DNA from: Talpa occidentalis
Taxonomy: Eukaryota > Chordata > Mammalia > Eulipotyphla > Talpidae
NCBI RefSeq assembly: GCF_014898055.3
Contig: NW_023601322.1
Coordinates: forward strand, 67,608,740-67,672,739
DNA length: 64,000 nt
Direction of reading: 5' to 3'
A model generated the notes under the pieces. That model was not told where the DNA came from. It did not search any database and saw only the letters and a program-made list of their open reading frames with translations. This document shows positions 1-10,984 of the stretch, piece by piece; position 1 is the stretch's first letter; the number at the start of each line of letters is the position of its first letter. The position numbers were made by a program, and so were the translations under genes.

Positions 1-2228
1 TTTTTTGCTTGAAGAACTGGCTGGGGTATTGTTCATTGATACGGGAAGACTGGGGGATAAAGGTTTTGTGAGAAGGGCAAAAGCAAACTTTCTGTTTCTG
101 CCATGTTAAATCCGGGCTGCTGTTTTGGGGAGAGATCTAGACCAAATTAGAGAAACGAGTCACCATCACATGGATGGTATTTGATGTCATTTCTGCTTAC
201 ATAGAAAGTGTGTGGACAGACGACCAAAGATCCAAGACAGAGTCCTAAGGCTCTCTAGCATTTCAGCATTGAGTAGGGAGGAGACTGAGAAATAACCAAA
301 GAAGAAAGAAAAGTAAAATTTACTCTGGGAGAGAGAGACTGCTGAGAGGTCAAGTTAGATAGAGAAAAATGACTACTAGTCGATAATTGTAATGACCTTA
401 AGAACAGCTTGTGGAGTGGTGAGAGTAACCCAGCTGGAATGGGCTGAAGACAGAATGTGAAAAGTAGAGTGATTACAGACGTTTCATTTAAGATATTCTA
501 TGAACTACCTGAAGATGAAATAGGGGGAGGCCTCTTTAAAATACAATAAAAATAAAAAAATAGGGGGAGGCCTTTTTAAAATACACTAAAGCATCTTCAG
601 CATGTTCTTATGCTCAGGGATGACTCAGGAGGAAGAGAGACCTGCTCTTCAGGAGGAAAGCGCGAAGGCAGGGAGGTGGGGGTGTACAGTAGGGCTGGAG
701 AGGGTGTGGGAGAAGAGCAGGGAGCTTTCATCTACTAGAGGAGGGAAAGTGCCCTAGATGCAGGTGGGCTAGTAGAAGTGGTGGAAGATGAGAATTCCTG
801 TCTAATTGACCTCTATTTTCTTAGTGAAATCTGAGGGAGGGGCAGAACTAGAGAGACAGCAGGGAAAGGAAAAGAAGGGGGAGAAGGCAGAAGAGTTTAA
901 AAGAGGCCAGGTGTGGATTTAAGGCAAAGGGTAGGATTTAATGTGTAGCCATGAATTTTAAAGTCTAACTCATCAACGTGATTCTGTTTTTCTTCCCAAC
1001 AAGTGCAGCCAAGCTGGGTTTACCAGAAAAGTGGACAGTGAGAGCAGATCAGTTAGGTGAGAGTGCTTTTGTAAGAAGTGATGAAGCTGGGGTAGCTGAG
1101 CTGGAAGCGGAGGAGGAGGGGTCCAACTGTGGAGGTAGTATGGTGGCGAGACAGGCAGAGGGGAGTGAGAGGCTGAGGTAAGGTGTAAAATACATAACCA
1201 TTGGAGAAACCAAGAAATCAAAGGCCACCTTAGTAGAGTAACTGTCCATGTGGATGTACATTTTTTTATTTTTCTCCTCCAGTAATGGTCCCATTGGCCC
1301 CTTACTAAAGCCAGAAGCCATGAGTCATCTTTGACTTATCTCTCTGCTCCACAAAGTCCTGTTGTTGTCTTCTCTAAATAAGATCTCAGACCACTCTATT
1401 TCCCCTCATCTAGTCTCTGCTGACATGCTCTTTCCTGGACTTCTCCACTAATCAACCAGCTATTGTTCCTGCCTCCATTCCTGACCTATTCTCATCAGTT
1501 TTTTACATGCTATACAATGAATGTCTTAAAACGCCATGTAGTCACATCCCTTGCTTTTATAAACCCCGGGTGACTTCCTATTAGGTTTAAAACCAAACTT
1601 CAAAGCCCTGCAGGGTGTCGATCCCCTGCTTACCTCTCCCTTTGTTGTTACTAATTTCCAGCCGCACAGGCCTTGGTTCTCTTCCTTGAACAAGTCAGTT
1701 TCCCTGCCTCTTGGGCATGGCGCTTGCTCTGCCTAGCGCACACAGTTCCTTCAGCTCTTCATGGCTGCATCTAATATCCATTAGATCTTCACTCTGAACA
1801 CTTTTTGCTGCTACACATTAATCTAGCAGCTCTACCTGTATGCACAATTACTGCAACCCTGTAAAATAACTATTATTTTAGTATTCCCATTTTGCAGAAG
1901 AGGAACCCAAGCTCAGAGGTTAAAAGTAACTGCTAAACATCACATACTGAGTGAGCTAGGGTAACTTACATATCACCTTAGAAAGGCCTTCCATGAACAG
2001 TCTAATTATGTCCTATTATATTTTCCATTTTATCACACCATCCATTCTCTTTGTAGCATACAGCATAATTTGGTAATTTTCTTTTTTTCCCTCTAGAATT
2101 TAAGCTGAGATCAGGAACCTAATCTGGCTTATTGTTCTATCTCTGTGGCCTCGCTTAAAAAATTAAGTTAGAGTTGAGCTTCTTACCAATTTAAATCATA
2201 ATTGCTTGACCCTGCTTTACCTTTTCAG
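1..2228 (+). other. SRA1: SRA1 intron (3' part), no coding exon seen
   Basis: This stretch precedes the first recognisable SRA1 exon and ends in a CTTTTCAG acceptor. I searched it for the conserved N-terminal SRA1 exons and did not find them, so they must lie left of the window. It holds an ancient MIR at about 1858-1965 and a diverged old repeat at about 1410-2090. The short open frames near 973-1321 lie in low-complexity purine-rich DNA and look like chance. Confidence 0.6.
1858..1965 (+). repeat. MIR (ancient tRNA-SINE) fragment
   Basis: Contains the MIR core pattern: cccattttgcagaagaggaa, then ctcagaggttaaaagtaact, then a cacatactga-type block. It is diverged, as expected for a mammal-wide element. 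It sits inside the SRA1 intron. Confidence 0.6.
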
Positions 2229-2434
2229 TCCCCACCTCAGAGACTTCTCCTGGGCCATCCCCAATGGGGCCTCCACCTCCTTCAAGTAAGGCTTCTGGCC
2301 CGCCCCCTATGGGGAGCTGTCCTGCCTTCAGTGTGGAGCCCACAAATTCCCCAGTCATTGAGTCAGAGACTCTCCTAGAAGAGGTGCTGAGACCTTTGGA
2401 ACAGGCATTGGAAGACTGCCAGGGCCACACAAAG
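2229..2434 (+). CDS. SRA1: SRA1 coding exon a (proline-rich linker, first helix)
   Basis: Acceptor CTTTTCAG precedes and donor GTAAGC follows. The first two bases complete a codon begun in the upstream exon; the exon ends on a whole AAG codon (phase 0). It reads PTSETSPG, then [10 protein letters not shown], ending LEDCQGHTK. Confidence 0.93.
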
Positions 2435-3621
2435 GTAAGCACTGGCATGCATGTTGGGTGATGAGGAAGGCTCCACTGACCCCAGATGCAGGTATGGCTC
2501 CCGGAGTTAATCTCTGACCCTCTCGGCAGTGGCTCTTAACCCTTTTTGAGTTAGGAGTCCCTTTGGGATCTGCTGGGGATTTCACAGAAAAATGAACACA
2601 GGATTTCAGGAGGGTTCATGGAGTTTTGAAGACCATTTAGTAGAGATGTGTAGGGACACAAGTTGAATTGAACTCCCATTAGTGATAACAGCCTGGTTTT
2701 TGTACCCTTACATCACTCAGAGCAGACCCTGCTGATTCTGTGCTCAGGCAGAGAGGGAAAGCCTCCCCACCCCCCACAAATCTATAGTGTTGTCCTAAGT
2801 TCTGTGGCGGCAAGGGATCTGAAGATTCTTAAAAGAAGGTTAAAATTGCCTAGTGATTTCTATCTCTTGGGTCCTTAGTTCTCTATTTGTAGAGTAGCAC
2901 AGCAGAATGAGTTTGAGAATTTGAGATATTCCTGAAACTGAAAAATTCTAGGCACACATGTACTTTTCTTAAAAGGAGATTAATAGTTTTTACTAGTGTC
3001 TCACTGGGGTTTCTAACCTTTGGGTAAAGTACCAGAACATGAAGGTTAAATGCAAAGTCCTTTGGACAGAGAAAGCCGGTGCTGCCTGTGTGCACTGCCT
3101 CCCCTTGCCCGCTGGGCTGGTAGCTGACTGGGAGGGGGCATCTATCTCTCAGAAGCAGGTCTGTGATGACATCAGCAGACGCCTAGCTCTGCTGCAGGAG
3201 CAGTGGGCTGGAGGGAAGCTGTCAACGCCTGTGAAGAAGAGGATGGCGCTGCTGGTGCAGGGTAGGAGTGGGTCCCTGGTGGCGCAGCCCAGTTCCTTCT
3301 TCCAGCCGTGCTGGCTGACCTGGGACAGGTGCTGAGAATTTGGCTGAGAGGGGAGGAATGGGAGCTGTGTTTCTTGCTTAAGGCTACCTGCTCAGCCCCT
3401 CTTTCTCCTCAGAGCTTTCAAGCCACCACTGGGAAGCCGCAGATGACATCCACCGCTCACTCATGGTTGACCATGTGACTGAAGTCAGTCAGTGGATGGT
3501 AGGAGTTAAAAGATTAATTGCGGAAAAGAGAAGTCTGTCTTCAGAGGAGGCCAATGAAGACAAATCTACAGCCACAGCTGAGAAAACCCAGATCGTACCA
3601 GGCATCCAACAGGCTCCATAA
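2229..3621 (+). CDS. SRA1: SRA1, steroid receptor RNA activator 1 (3' three coding exons, partial)
   Basis: SRA1 acts both as a noncoding coactivator RNA for nuclear receptors and as the protein SRAP. Three coding exons are present, 2229-2434, 3153-3261 and 3413-3621, with GT-AG introns and matching phases (2+204, 109, then stop TAA at 3619-3621). They encode 173 complete C-terminal residues of a protein that is about 236 aa in human. The first exon has the proline-rich [10 protein letters not shown] linker and the start of the helical domain ([11 protein letters not shown]). The second and third carry the conserved C-terminal SRA1 helical bundle ([18 protein letters not shown], then [19 protein letters not shown] and [12 protein letters not shown]). 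Exons 1-2, including the intron whose retention makes the noncoding isoform, are outside the window. The gene converges on EIF4EBP3. The frame shows no damage. Confidence 0.95.
3153..3261 (+). CDS. SRA1: SRA1 coding exon b
   Basis: Starts in phase 0 after TCTCTCAG and ends one base into a codon before donor GTAGGA. It encodes [18 protein letters not shown] and KKRMALLVQ of the helical domain. Confidence 0.94.
3413..3621 (+). CDS. SRA1: SRA1 terminal coding exon
   Basis: Begins after TTTCTCCTCAG with two bases completing a Glu codon, then [15 protein letters not shown]. It ends IQQAP and TAA at 3619-3621. The 3' UTR continues to the AATAAA at 3800. Confidence 0.94.
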
Positions 3622-3799
3622 TTCTGCGGGTTCCCCAGACTCAAACCACACCATCTCCCATGTGTTGGCAATGGAGGCCTTCTCATTTGGCTCCCTCTTA
3701 GCACTTGAGAGACTGTCTGCCCCATTGGGGTCCTTGGCCTGACCCATCTCTGGGGAAGAGGTCTCACCCGGGCCACTTGTTACCCATAACATGGATTTC

Positions 3800-3805
3800 A
3801 ATAAA
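3800..3805 (+). promoter_or_regulatory. SRA1: SRA1 poly(A) signal AATAAA
   Basis: Canonical hexamer 179 nt after the SRA1 stop codon, on the gene's strand. Cleavage is expected about 15-25 nt downstream, giving a 3' UTR of roughly 200 nt. Confidence 0.8.
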
Positions 3806-3864
3806 AACACCTCAACGGCAGGCCCTGGTTTAGGAGAGGTGCACCCTGTCCTATGCCAAACTGT

Positions 3865-3883
3865 CCCCCCCCCCCCCCCCCCC
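3865..3883. repeat. C19 homopolymer just past the SRA1 3' end
   Basis: Uninterrupted run of 19 C on the plus strand about 60 nt after the poly(A) signal. It is the only long C run in the window. Confidence 0.9.
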
Positions 3884-3899
3884 GTGTCTTTGACTACCC

Positions 3900-4784
3900 T
3901 GTTCCCCAGGCATCCAGCAAACCTGTTTTTCCTCCATGCTCTGGACATGAGCAGATTACTGCTTGCTACTTCCCCCCTCCCCCCCAATTAGAATGAAAAG
4001 TACCACTCTTGCTGGGCTGAGCAGCACTATCTTTGGATGATTTCATTTCAGCATGATAATAGAAGCTGAAGTAGCACAGGGGATTTCAAGAAAATGAGAC
4101 TACCCTATTCTGCTACTACCTTTGAGGTATATGTAAAAGGGTAACAGTGATTGGAATGAGATTAGGAAGAACGTAGCTGTAAAAATTGAAGGAGAAATTA
4201 CCTCAGATGCTACAGGGATTAATTAGAACCAGAGATTTGAAAATGGCTGTATAAATTAAAGGAGAAAAGGACCAGATTACTAAACTGTGGGATTATGACT
4301 CTGACTTGCTGAATAAGCTGCTGCCTCAGTTTAGGCCCTAACTCTGAGGACAACAGAGCCATAATAGGTGGAAGGGGCCACAGAAGTTTGTGTCATGCTA
4401 TGAGAAGGGAGGGTAGAGGTTTTCAGTGTCAGAATAAAGGGGGTGGTACTTAACAGGTGAGAGGCAGAAAAGGCACGGAGAGACAGTAGAAGGCTGGGCG
4501 CCACCTCTTCCTGCTTTGGAATAGCTAGGGAAGGACTGCCGGGAAAGTCCAATTCCAGGAATGCTGCGTCCTGGAAAGACTGGGACAGTCCCTGGCAGGG
4601 GCTAGACTATTACTGTTCATGGTTTGGCAGCTCTTGTAGCCTATCCCCATAGCTTCAGGCTCTACTTGCTGCTGGAAGTGGGCCCAATGGAGAGGGACCT
4701 GGGACCTCTGATCCTGACTAGGCCAGCTGGGGCATCTCAGCTGTATGACTGAGATGGAAGATCAGCATTGAGGACACTGGAGCC
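3900..4784. other. Convergent intergenic spacer SRA1/EIF4EBP3
   Basis: About 0.9 kb between the two convergent 3' ends. I see no exon, SINE or L1 in it. The short open frames here have no family resemblance. Confidence 0.5.
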
Positions 4785-4802
4785 AAGGCATTTCTTTGAA
4801 CC

Positions 4803-4808
4803 TTTACT
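4803..4808 (-). promoter_or_regulatory. EIF4EBP3: Candidate EIF4EBP3 poly(A) signal (AGTAAA)
   Basis: On the minus strand this reads AGTAAA, a weaker variant, about 300 nt after the EIF4EBP3 stop codon. No canonical AATAAA was seen nearer the stop, so this is the best candidate end for both EIF4EBP3 and the read-through transcript. Confidence 0.45.
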
Positions 4809-5105
4809 AAGCAGAAGGTGACATACTCCATTCCCCAGTCCTAGCCTCAGCCCTTAAGCATGGAGGGCTCGGGGTTGGGAGGAGTGCCTACAGACCACAG
4901 AGAAAGTAGAGCAAAGGGCTTGGCAAGTTGCCCACTCCTATCTCTGGTCTAGCTGCCTCAGAACTAAGGGAGGCCCAGAACCAACAAGTCACTCCCTTCC
5001 AGATTAGATGAGGCCAGTTGGCCTTTGGCTACCCCTGGAAGAGGTGGTGGCAGGAACGGCATGAAGGATCCCTCTAACTCCATACACACAGTCATCGGCA
5101 CTGGA

Positions 5106-5134
5106 TTAGATGTCCATTTCAAATTGTGCGTCAT
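5106..5134 (-). CDS. EIF4EBP3: EIF4EBP3 exon 3 coding part (TOS motif)
   Basis: Acceptor TTCTCCAG, then DDAQFEMDI and TAA at 5108-5106. The first Asp codon is split with exon 2. FEMDI is the TOR-signalling motif. Confidence 0.94.
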
Positions 5135-6598
5135 CTGGAGAAAAAAAGAACTGTTTCAGGCTGAGGGTTTGCAAGCCCAGCATTGGTGAAGAAAGTCCTC
5201 CTGGAGTAGAAGCCCCACTCTAGTGAAGTAATTTTTAAATTTTAGGCCCTGCTTTCCTTACCGGGTATCTCTTCCTCTGTCTCCTTCTGCTCCTTCAGCT
5301 CCTCCAGCTTGGAAGGTGGGGCTGTTGGAGGAGTTGTGACCCCGGGAATCTGAGGGAGGCAGCAGGGTGGTGTCCGGGCAATGGGTGAGTTCTTGCACTC
5401 CAGCAGGAACTTTCGGTCGTAGGTGATCCTGGTGCCTGTCAAGGGATATAGGTAAGAGGCAGCAATTTGGGTACAGAGCTGTCTGGAGCTCTAGATGCAG
5501 GCCTTTTATTAGAGACCCAAGAGTCTCAGTTCCTGTATATTAAAAGGTTAGGGCTCTGCAACCTAGCCAGGATCTCAACCAACTAACCTGCACAGCCACA
5601 TTTGGACCTGAACAAGATGTGGCTAAGCTCCATAAAGCAAATGGAGCATCCCAGCTGGTTAGTTCTAGGAGCACCACCAAACTGAGAGCTCAGGTTTGAT
5701 TTTAGGCAGGCTGCCACTGTACAGTTATGCTGGCTGTGGGACTTGACTGCTTTAGTCTACTTGGTGGGGCCCAGCTCTTCCACCTCAGCTAGATCAGGAA
5801 GCCACAGATGTGAAGGCTTTTCAAAACTCACCCTGCCACCTGGGCTTTAATTCTCTGATGGAAGGAGTTGTGTTCCCCGTAAAACACAGGCACAAAATGT
5901 CCTTAACCTGACCCCTCCCAAGTCCCAGTTCAGGCTCAGCCCTGACCCCTCCCAAGTCCGATTGGGCTCAGCCCAGCCTAGAGGAACTCTGTGTCCTCAT
6001 AAAGGTCCTGCCCTGCTCTTACCCCTCCCTCCGCCTCCACGTGGCAGCAACCCCTGGTTCAGGAGCCCAGGATCTTCTGATCCGGGGCTGCTGGCCCAGC
6101 CAGCCCAAAGACTCTAAGTCCCTGCCTCCAACTGCCCAGTCCCGCGGTAGCTGCTTGGCAAGACCCAATGTGTGTTCCTGAGGCTGCGGTCAGATGGGGC
6201 CTCAGTGCCTGCTCCCAGGCGCCAAAGTCTGAGAGGGCCAATGAGTAAGTGGCCAGAACCCAGCCCAGCGATTTCAGCCCAGTCACCCGGAAGGAGCTGT
6301 GTTGCAGCACTCTGAAGTTTTAGGAACTTGAGTTTCGGCTCCACACAACAACCCCCAAGCCCCCCAAATACAACCTGCACAGGCGCCAGTGGACAAGTCC
6401 AAGTCTCACACCGCCCGGCCCCGGGCCCCCGCCCCGCCACGGCACGCGCGCGCGCTCGCCAGCGCTGCCTGCAGATCCCGTCCCTGCCCGCTGACCTCCC
6501 GGGGTGGTGGCGTATAGCGTGCCCCCCGGCGTAGTGCTGTAGCAGTCGGGCAGTCGGTCCCTGCCCCCGGGAATCGGGCAGCTCGTGGACGTGGACAT
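5106..6598 (-). CDS. EIF4EBP3: EIF4EBP3, eIF4E-binding protein 3 (complete)
   Basis: Translational repressor that binds cap-binding eIF4E and blocks eIF4G recruitment; mTORC1 phosphorylation releases it. Three coding exons, 6598-6496, 5435-5262 and 5134-5106 (minus strand), join in phase to give 101 residues. Exon 1 carries the paired TTPGG phosphorylation sites (residues 22-26 and 31-35). Exon 2 carries the canonical eIF4E-binding motif YDRKFLL (residues 40-46) and the [12 protein letters not shown] region. Exon 3 ends in the TOS motif FEMDI, which recruits Raptor. The start ATG at 6598-6596 gives [12 protein letters not shown], as in other mammals. The human protein, from memory, is 100 aa; the extra residue seems to be the Lys in KEQKETEEE. 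The gene lies downstream of ANKHD1 on the same strand, and exons 2-3 can also be reached by ANKHD1 read-through in another frame. Confidence 0.96.
5262..5435 (-). CDS. EIF4EBP3: EIF4EBP3 exon 2 (eIF4E-binding motif; dual frame)
   Basis: Acceptor CTTGACAG, donor GTAAGG. In the 4E-BP3 frame it encodes [14 protein letters not shown] onward. When joined to the phase-0 end of the penultimate ANKHD1 exon, it is read in another frame for 46 codons to a TGA at 5297-5295. It is therefore a dual-coding exon. Confidence 0.95.
5436..6495 (-). other. EIF4EBP3: EIF4EBP3 intron 1
   Basis: Intron of 1,060 nt running from GTCAGC to TTGACAG. GC content rises toward exon 1. No repeat or additional exon was recognised; its open frames are shadows of the GC-rich DNA. 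Confidence 0.6.
6496..6598 (-). CDS. EIF4EBP3: EIF4EBP3 exon 1 coding part
   Basis: 34 codons plus one base, ending before donor GTCAGC. It holds the two TTPGG mTORC1 target sites. ANKHD1 read-through transcripts skip this exon, so they lack these sites. Confidence 0.95.
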
Positions 6599-6679
6599 AG
6601 CGAGCGGGACGAGCAGGAATGCAAGCGGCTGGTACTGAGGACGCTGAGCGCAGCTGAGTCTGAGGCGGACTCAGTCGAC

Positions 6680-6685
6680 CACGTG
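6680..6685. promoter_or_regulatory. EIF4EBP3: E-box CACGTG upstream of EIF4EBP3
   Basis: Palindromic CACGTG 82 nt upstream of the start codon, inside the CpG-rich promoter. EIF4EBP3 is known to be induced by the MiT/TFE factor TFE3 during prolonged mTORC1 inhibition, and those factors bind CACGTG. Assigning TFE3 to this particular site is inference. Confidence 0.55.
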
Positions 6686-6708
6686 CGGCCGCAGCAACAA
6701 CACCAGGA

Positions 6709-6716
6709 CGACGTCA
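6709..6716. promoter_or_regulatory. EIF4EBP3: CRE-like site (TGACGTCG on minus)
   Basis: CGACGTCA on plus, TGACGTCG on minus: one base from the palindromic CREB/ATF site. It is 24 nt beyond the E-box in the same CpG-rich promoter. Factor binding is not shown by sequence. Confidence 0.4.
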
Positions 6717-6954
6717 CGCCCGGGGCGGGACACCCGCCGTCACTCAACCCGACGGTCCCGCCCTACCTGCGAGGGAGCAAGCCCAGGCTAGCATAGAAGC
6801 TGGAAGGAGTCCCAGGTCCTGCACTGGCCTCCAGACCCTCCTGGCCTCCAGACCCTCGTTGGCCTGACTGCCCGAGCGTTGCCAACTTGCTATTGGTTGT
6901 TTCCAGCTGGGCGCTGGGGGCAGGTGACCTATGACACACTTTACTCCTATCTCT

Positions 6955-7115
6955 CTCAACAATTTTGGACATTAAAGCACTATTACTGGCCACATTTTAC
7001 AAGGGAGGAAACTAAAGCCCAGAGAGGTGATTTGTTTAAAGTCACATATTGTAGGAGAGGAAGCTGAGATTTAAACTTGAGTAAACCTGTGCCCTTCAGC
7101 ACAGCTGTGTTCAGC
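6955..7115 (+). repeat. MIR fragment
   Basis: Typical MIR order: acattttacaagggaggaaa, then cccagagaggtgatttgttt, then agtcacatattg, diverged from consensus. Confidence 0.65.
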
Positions 7116-8260
7116 CTCCCATTAATGAATTACAGTACAAGATGGAAAGTGCTCTGATGGTCCAGTGCACAGCAGGAAGGTCAGGCCAGGAGGTGTCCTT
7201 TCTGGATGGAGACCTGGGCCCAACTATGAAGGATGAGTCAAGTTTGGGGGATAAAAGAGGCCTGTCCTTTGATCTCTCTGCCACAGCTAACCCACCCCAG
7301 GAAACTAAGAAAGGGCAGGGAGGCTTTGGTTTTTATCTCCCAGGAAAGGAAGGCTGGAGAGAGTGTGGCCTTAGGTTAGATTTAAGATTTTTTGATGTTG
7401 GTACAGTGATATGATATGAAAGGAGGCAGGAAGACTTGGGAGAGTAAGTACTAAGTCTAATACCTGTGTACTCCAAGAGCTAGGGAACTAGAGAATATGT
7501 TGTTGGCTTTTAGAGAGAAAACCAGATTCATTATTCATGCAACCTGGATGCAGAATCAAGAGTTTAAATCAGTGGATCAACAGTGATGGTTACCTATTAA
7601 GTGTATGGGAGCTTAAAAGAAAACAACAACTATGCCCAGGCCCATCTGCCCATATAACCTGAATAAGGGACTATCAGGTCTCTGCTTACCAGGCAAATTA
7701 CTTGGGACTCACACAAATATTATCAAGATCAAAAATGGTAAGTAAAAAGTAATCACAAAATAGGTTTGCAATTAGTTCATCAGATTCATGGTCTTGTTTT
7801 CCAAATCTGTTTCTGAAGCCCAGGCTTCTGCCCTTTATTGGAGGTGGACTTAATACACTTGTTTATATAAAACCACTTTTTTCATGCTCATTGCCAACAG
7901 GAGAGAATGAAGGTGAAGGAAACTGCCTGTTGGCAAATAGTGACAAATCTTTGAAGATGAATAGAAAATGTAACATTATTAGAGTCCCCTCACTCCAGGA
8001 CAAGGTCCACTGGGAAGACGTCATAACCTGCCACATTTTTGGTGGAAGATATCTATGGCTAGTTAGAGAACAAGGTGTTCAGAAGCTGTTTTCCTACAGG
8101 CTTGTTTGCCTCTTTCTAGGTTTACAGTGTGGTCCAAAGGTCGTAAAACAGTGGGAAAGTACTGTTTTATACTAAGTACTTTTCTCTGTTTGGTTTGAAA
8201 CTATTATTCAACCAGCTATTCCCTTTCTAGAAGTTACATCTAACAAAGATTGGTCCCCTT

Positions 8261-8560
8261 GGGCCTCCCTAGTGGAGCTGGGGTTAAAGTCTCAGTGTTA
8301 TCAAGCTATCTCCACCCACTGCAGCATGAGTTTGATCCCTGGCCAGGGAGTTGACCCACATAGGGCAGCAGACCTCTCCTGTCTCGCCCTCTGCTCCCCT
8401 CAGCAGTGTATTGCAGTAGATCCACCTGTTCTGCTCCCCACTCTGTCTCTGGTGAATCCTCTCTCCCCGCCTCCCTGCACTTCTGGCCTACACCCCAGTT
8501 CTTGTATGCATAAATAAATAAATAAAAAGCAAACAAACAAAAAAAAAAAACCCCAAAAGA
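8261..8560 (+). mobile_element. tRNA-derived SINE, older subfamily
   Basis: Starts gggcctccctagtgg and ends in an A-rich tail after ttgtatgcataaataaat. Older diagnostic bases (ctggcctacaccccag) and few CpGs. Flanks tggtcccctt and tggtcccttt are an imperfect target duplication. Confidence 0.85.
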
Positions 8561-9189
8561 GTGGTCCCTTTGTGCACTAATTTTGCAGTTTGGAGGAAGT
8601 TGGTCAGAATCTACAAGAATAGATGAAAACTGCAGTTCCAATTCCTGAGATTTCTTACCTCTGGTTAGGAGAGGACCCCATTGGCTGTCCAACTCTCTTC
8701 TTTGGTCTGCTTAGCTGAGTTGATGGGATTTCCCCTTTGAGAGCAGGGACTGAAGGAAGCAGACTGGCCTATAAAAGGGCAAGTCAGCACACTGTAGCCA
8801 CAATAGGTTTAAAGGGTCTTAAAACAGCAATAATTTTATTGGTGGTGGGAATTTTATTACATTCAACACTACTTTAAATAAGTGGGTCCAGGAATCTTGA
8901 TGATACAGAATCATTCCTTAAAAGAACTGTTATTCACAATGGGTACGATCTATGCCCCAGCAGGATGTTTCTTAATGATTCGAGGGCTCACTATGGATAG
9001 GCAAGGTTTTCTTCTGCCTCCACTAAATGCTCAAAGTCATTAGTGGTCTCCACAGAGCAGGCTTTTGATTCCATGTGAGAACTAATGGTAGGGGCTCTCA
9101 AATCTCAGCAATGTAAATGTTCCATTGGCTTCAGAATTCCCATACTTTATATTCTAATTCATAAGAAAACCTGTGAGATCTAGGAGACT

Positions 9190-9350
9190 CTCTTGAGTTC
9201 ATTTATGTTCAATTTCATTTTCAGATGAGATAATTGAAGCTCAGAAATGAGAAATGACTTTCCTGAAGCTAGAGAGCTTAAAGTGGCAGAAATGAAAATA
9301 GAATTTAAGCTTCTGACCCTTGTTTCACTGTACCCATGCTGCCTCCCCCC
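9190..9350 (+). repeat. MIR fragment
   Basis: MIR-like series: attttcagatgagataattg, then aagctcagaaatgagaaatg, then a cagaaatg/atttaagc block. Old and diverged. Confidence 0.6.
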
Positions 9351-10984
9351 AAATCCCTTATATATATTTGAAAGTAATTAAGTTCTTACCTGAGCTACGT
9401 TTAATCCAAGGTTCAGGATGGTAAAATAGCAGTAAAGTAATGCCAGGAAGAGGCAAGACAGAGGAAGAAGAGATTATAGCAGGCAAAACGGGGCAGGGAG
9501 TAGGTTATTGGGATCCAAGTAGAAATGAAGGCAGTGCTGATAAGAGGACACAGAGAAGGGTACCCTAAATAACTACTCTCAACTGCACAGCACGTTTCTT
9601 CCTAATCTCTGTAGAGGCTTCTCATAATTACCTCCTCTGCTCATGGGTTTTAGTTCCTGACCTGTGATAAAATTCCTTATCCTAATGCCCTCAGAGAGCA
9701 GATGACAGGCCTAAACCCTCTTGAATTAAATACATAATTAAAATGCACTGTGGATAATTAAAACAGAACAAAACTCACCTTTTGATCCCACTGAATAACT
9801 TAATATTATCTCTCACTAGCATATGTTTCATTAAGAGTAATTTCAATCGTTTCACCATTAGGTGATTTTTTTTGACTAGTAGCAAGTGAAAACAGCAAGA
9901 TATGTAGGTGATGCAAGGGTCTTTTGTCCCCTTCAAGGTAAGGGGTCACTTGAAAATACCTGACATGGTTATCAAACACTATAGAGGAAGTAGCTACAAC
10001 ACTAGTGATACTTTCTGAATTCATTAAAAATGAGCTGAAATATAAAATGATACAGAAGACAAAGAATCAGGTATGTCTAACACAAAACAAGCATGGTATG
10101 TCTGATCTAGGGCTTGCTTTAGGAACCAGGCAGAGAAGATTAAGAACCCTTGTTGGCATGAGTGCTGCTTGTGTGGTTCTGCTTCTAGTTTCTATTTTTT
10201 TGTGTATCCTTCTTTACCCCTGATAGGTATTTTGGCTTTTGTATCAGCCTGAAACATTTTCTCGTTGACCTTTTCAGATTGTCTGTACCTAAGACAAGGA
10301 AATTCTACTACATTAAAACATGATCAAGTTGATGACGGTTCTTTTCAGTGGGATAGTTTTTCCTTCTCTATTGCATCAGATAGTTTGGCCAAAGCAATCC
10401 AGTCCAGTGTTCCTGTGTTTAGCTTGTTAAATATATTGGTTCTTTATACCTGGGGCCATGGAACTAAGCCCAGAATTAGTCACATATTTATTAACATTAC
10501 TCAGCTGTTTCAATAATACAACAGTTATAGGAGTCACCTTTACCCCTCCCATGTCCTAACCCAGGTAAAACTTAAAACACCTATAACCAAATAAATCTTT
10601 AGGTTAACAAGTCAGAAAGCACAGAATGAACCTGAAGTTGATGAGCTGGGTATCCCTAAGTTTGATGAGTGCTATCTGACTGAATTGCTTTTGTTCACAT
10701 ACTCTCAAACTATAAAGAGTCAAACCTATCAATGGCCTATCTGCTAAAGCCAGATAAGTTGCAGGGACTTGAAACTTTCTCACTTATAATAATAAAATGA
10801 TAGGGAAGAGAATAAGGAATGTTTAACACAGACTCAGTAGAACTAGTCTGAGAAGTGCTTTTTTCAAGGCTGCCTAAGAATGGCGTCTAAAGTGTAAACT
10901 GTGATAAATAATATTCAATATGGTTCAGTATGATTGTGAATTGGGTGGTACCTGCATGACCACTGAAAGGATCACACCCCACTT

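Larger units (their letters stand above)
6380..6760 (-). promoter_or_regulatory. EIF4EBP3: CpG-rich EIF4EBP3 promoter / first exon
   Basis: By far the most CpG- and GC-dense stretch of the window, including a cgcgcgcgc run near 6440 and a GC box (ggggcggg) near 6722. It covers EIF4EBP3 exon 1 and the sequence upstream of its ATG, as expected for a TATA-less CpG-island promoter. The exact start site cannot be read from sequence. Confidence 0.75.
6762..10984. other. Spacer between ANKHD1 3' end and EIF4EBP3 promoter
   Basis: About 4.2 kb separating ANKHD1 from EIF4EBP3; in a read-through transcript this is intron. It holds two MIR fossils (about 6955-7115 and 9190-9350) and one older SINE (8261-8560). 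No exon of a known family was recognised. The 72-codon frames near 9806-10223 lack support. Confidence 0.5.

Noticed and set aside
6114..6747. Minus-strand frames of 92-113 codons around EIF4EBP3 exon 1
   Set aside because: They are alternative frames or intron read-through in a stop-poor CpG-rich promoter. Only the [12 protein letters not shown] frame spliced to exon 2 makes a known protein.
9806..10223. Two 72-codon frames, one with a hydrophobic C-terminal stretch
   Set aside because: No homology recognised, no splice or promoter context, overlapping on opposite strands in AT-rich spacer. Best explained by chance.
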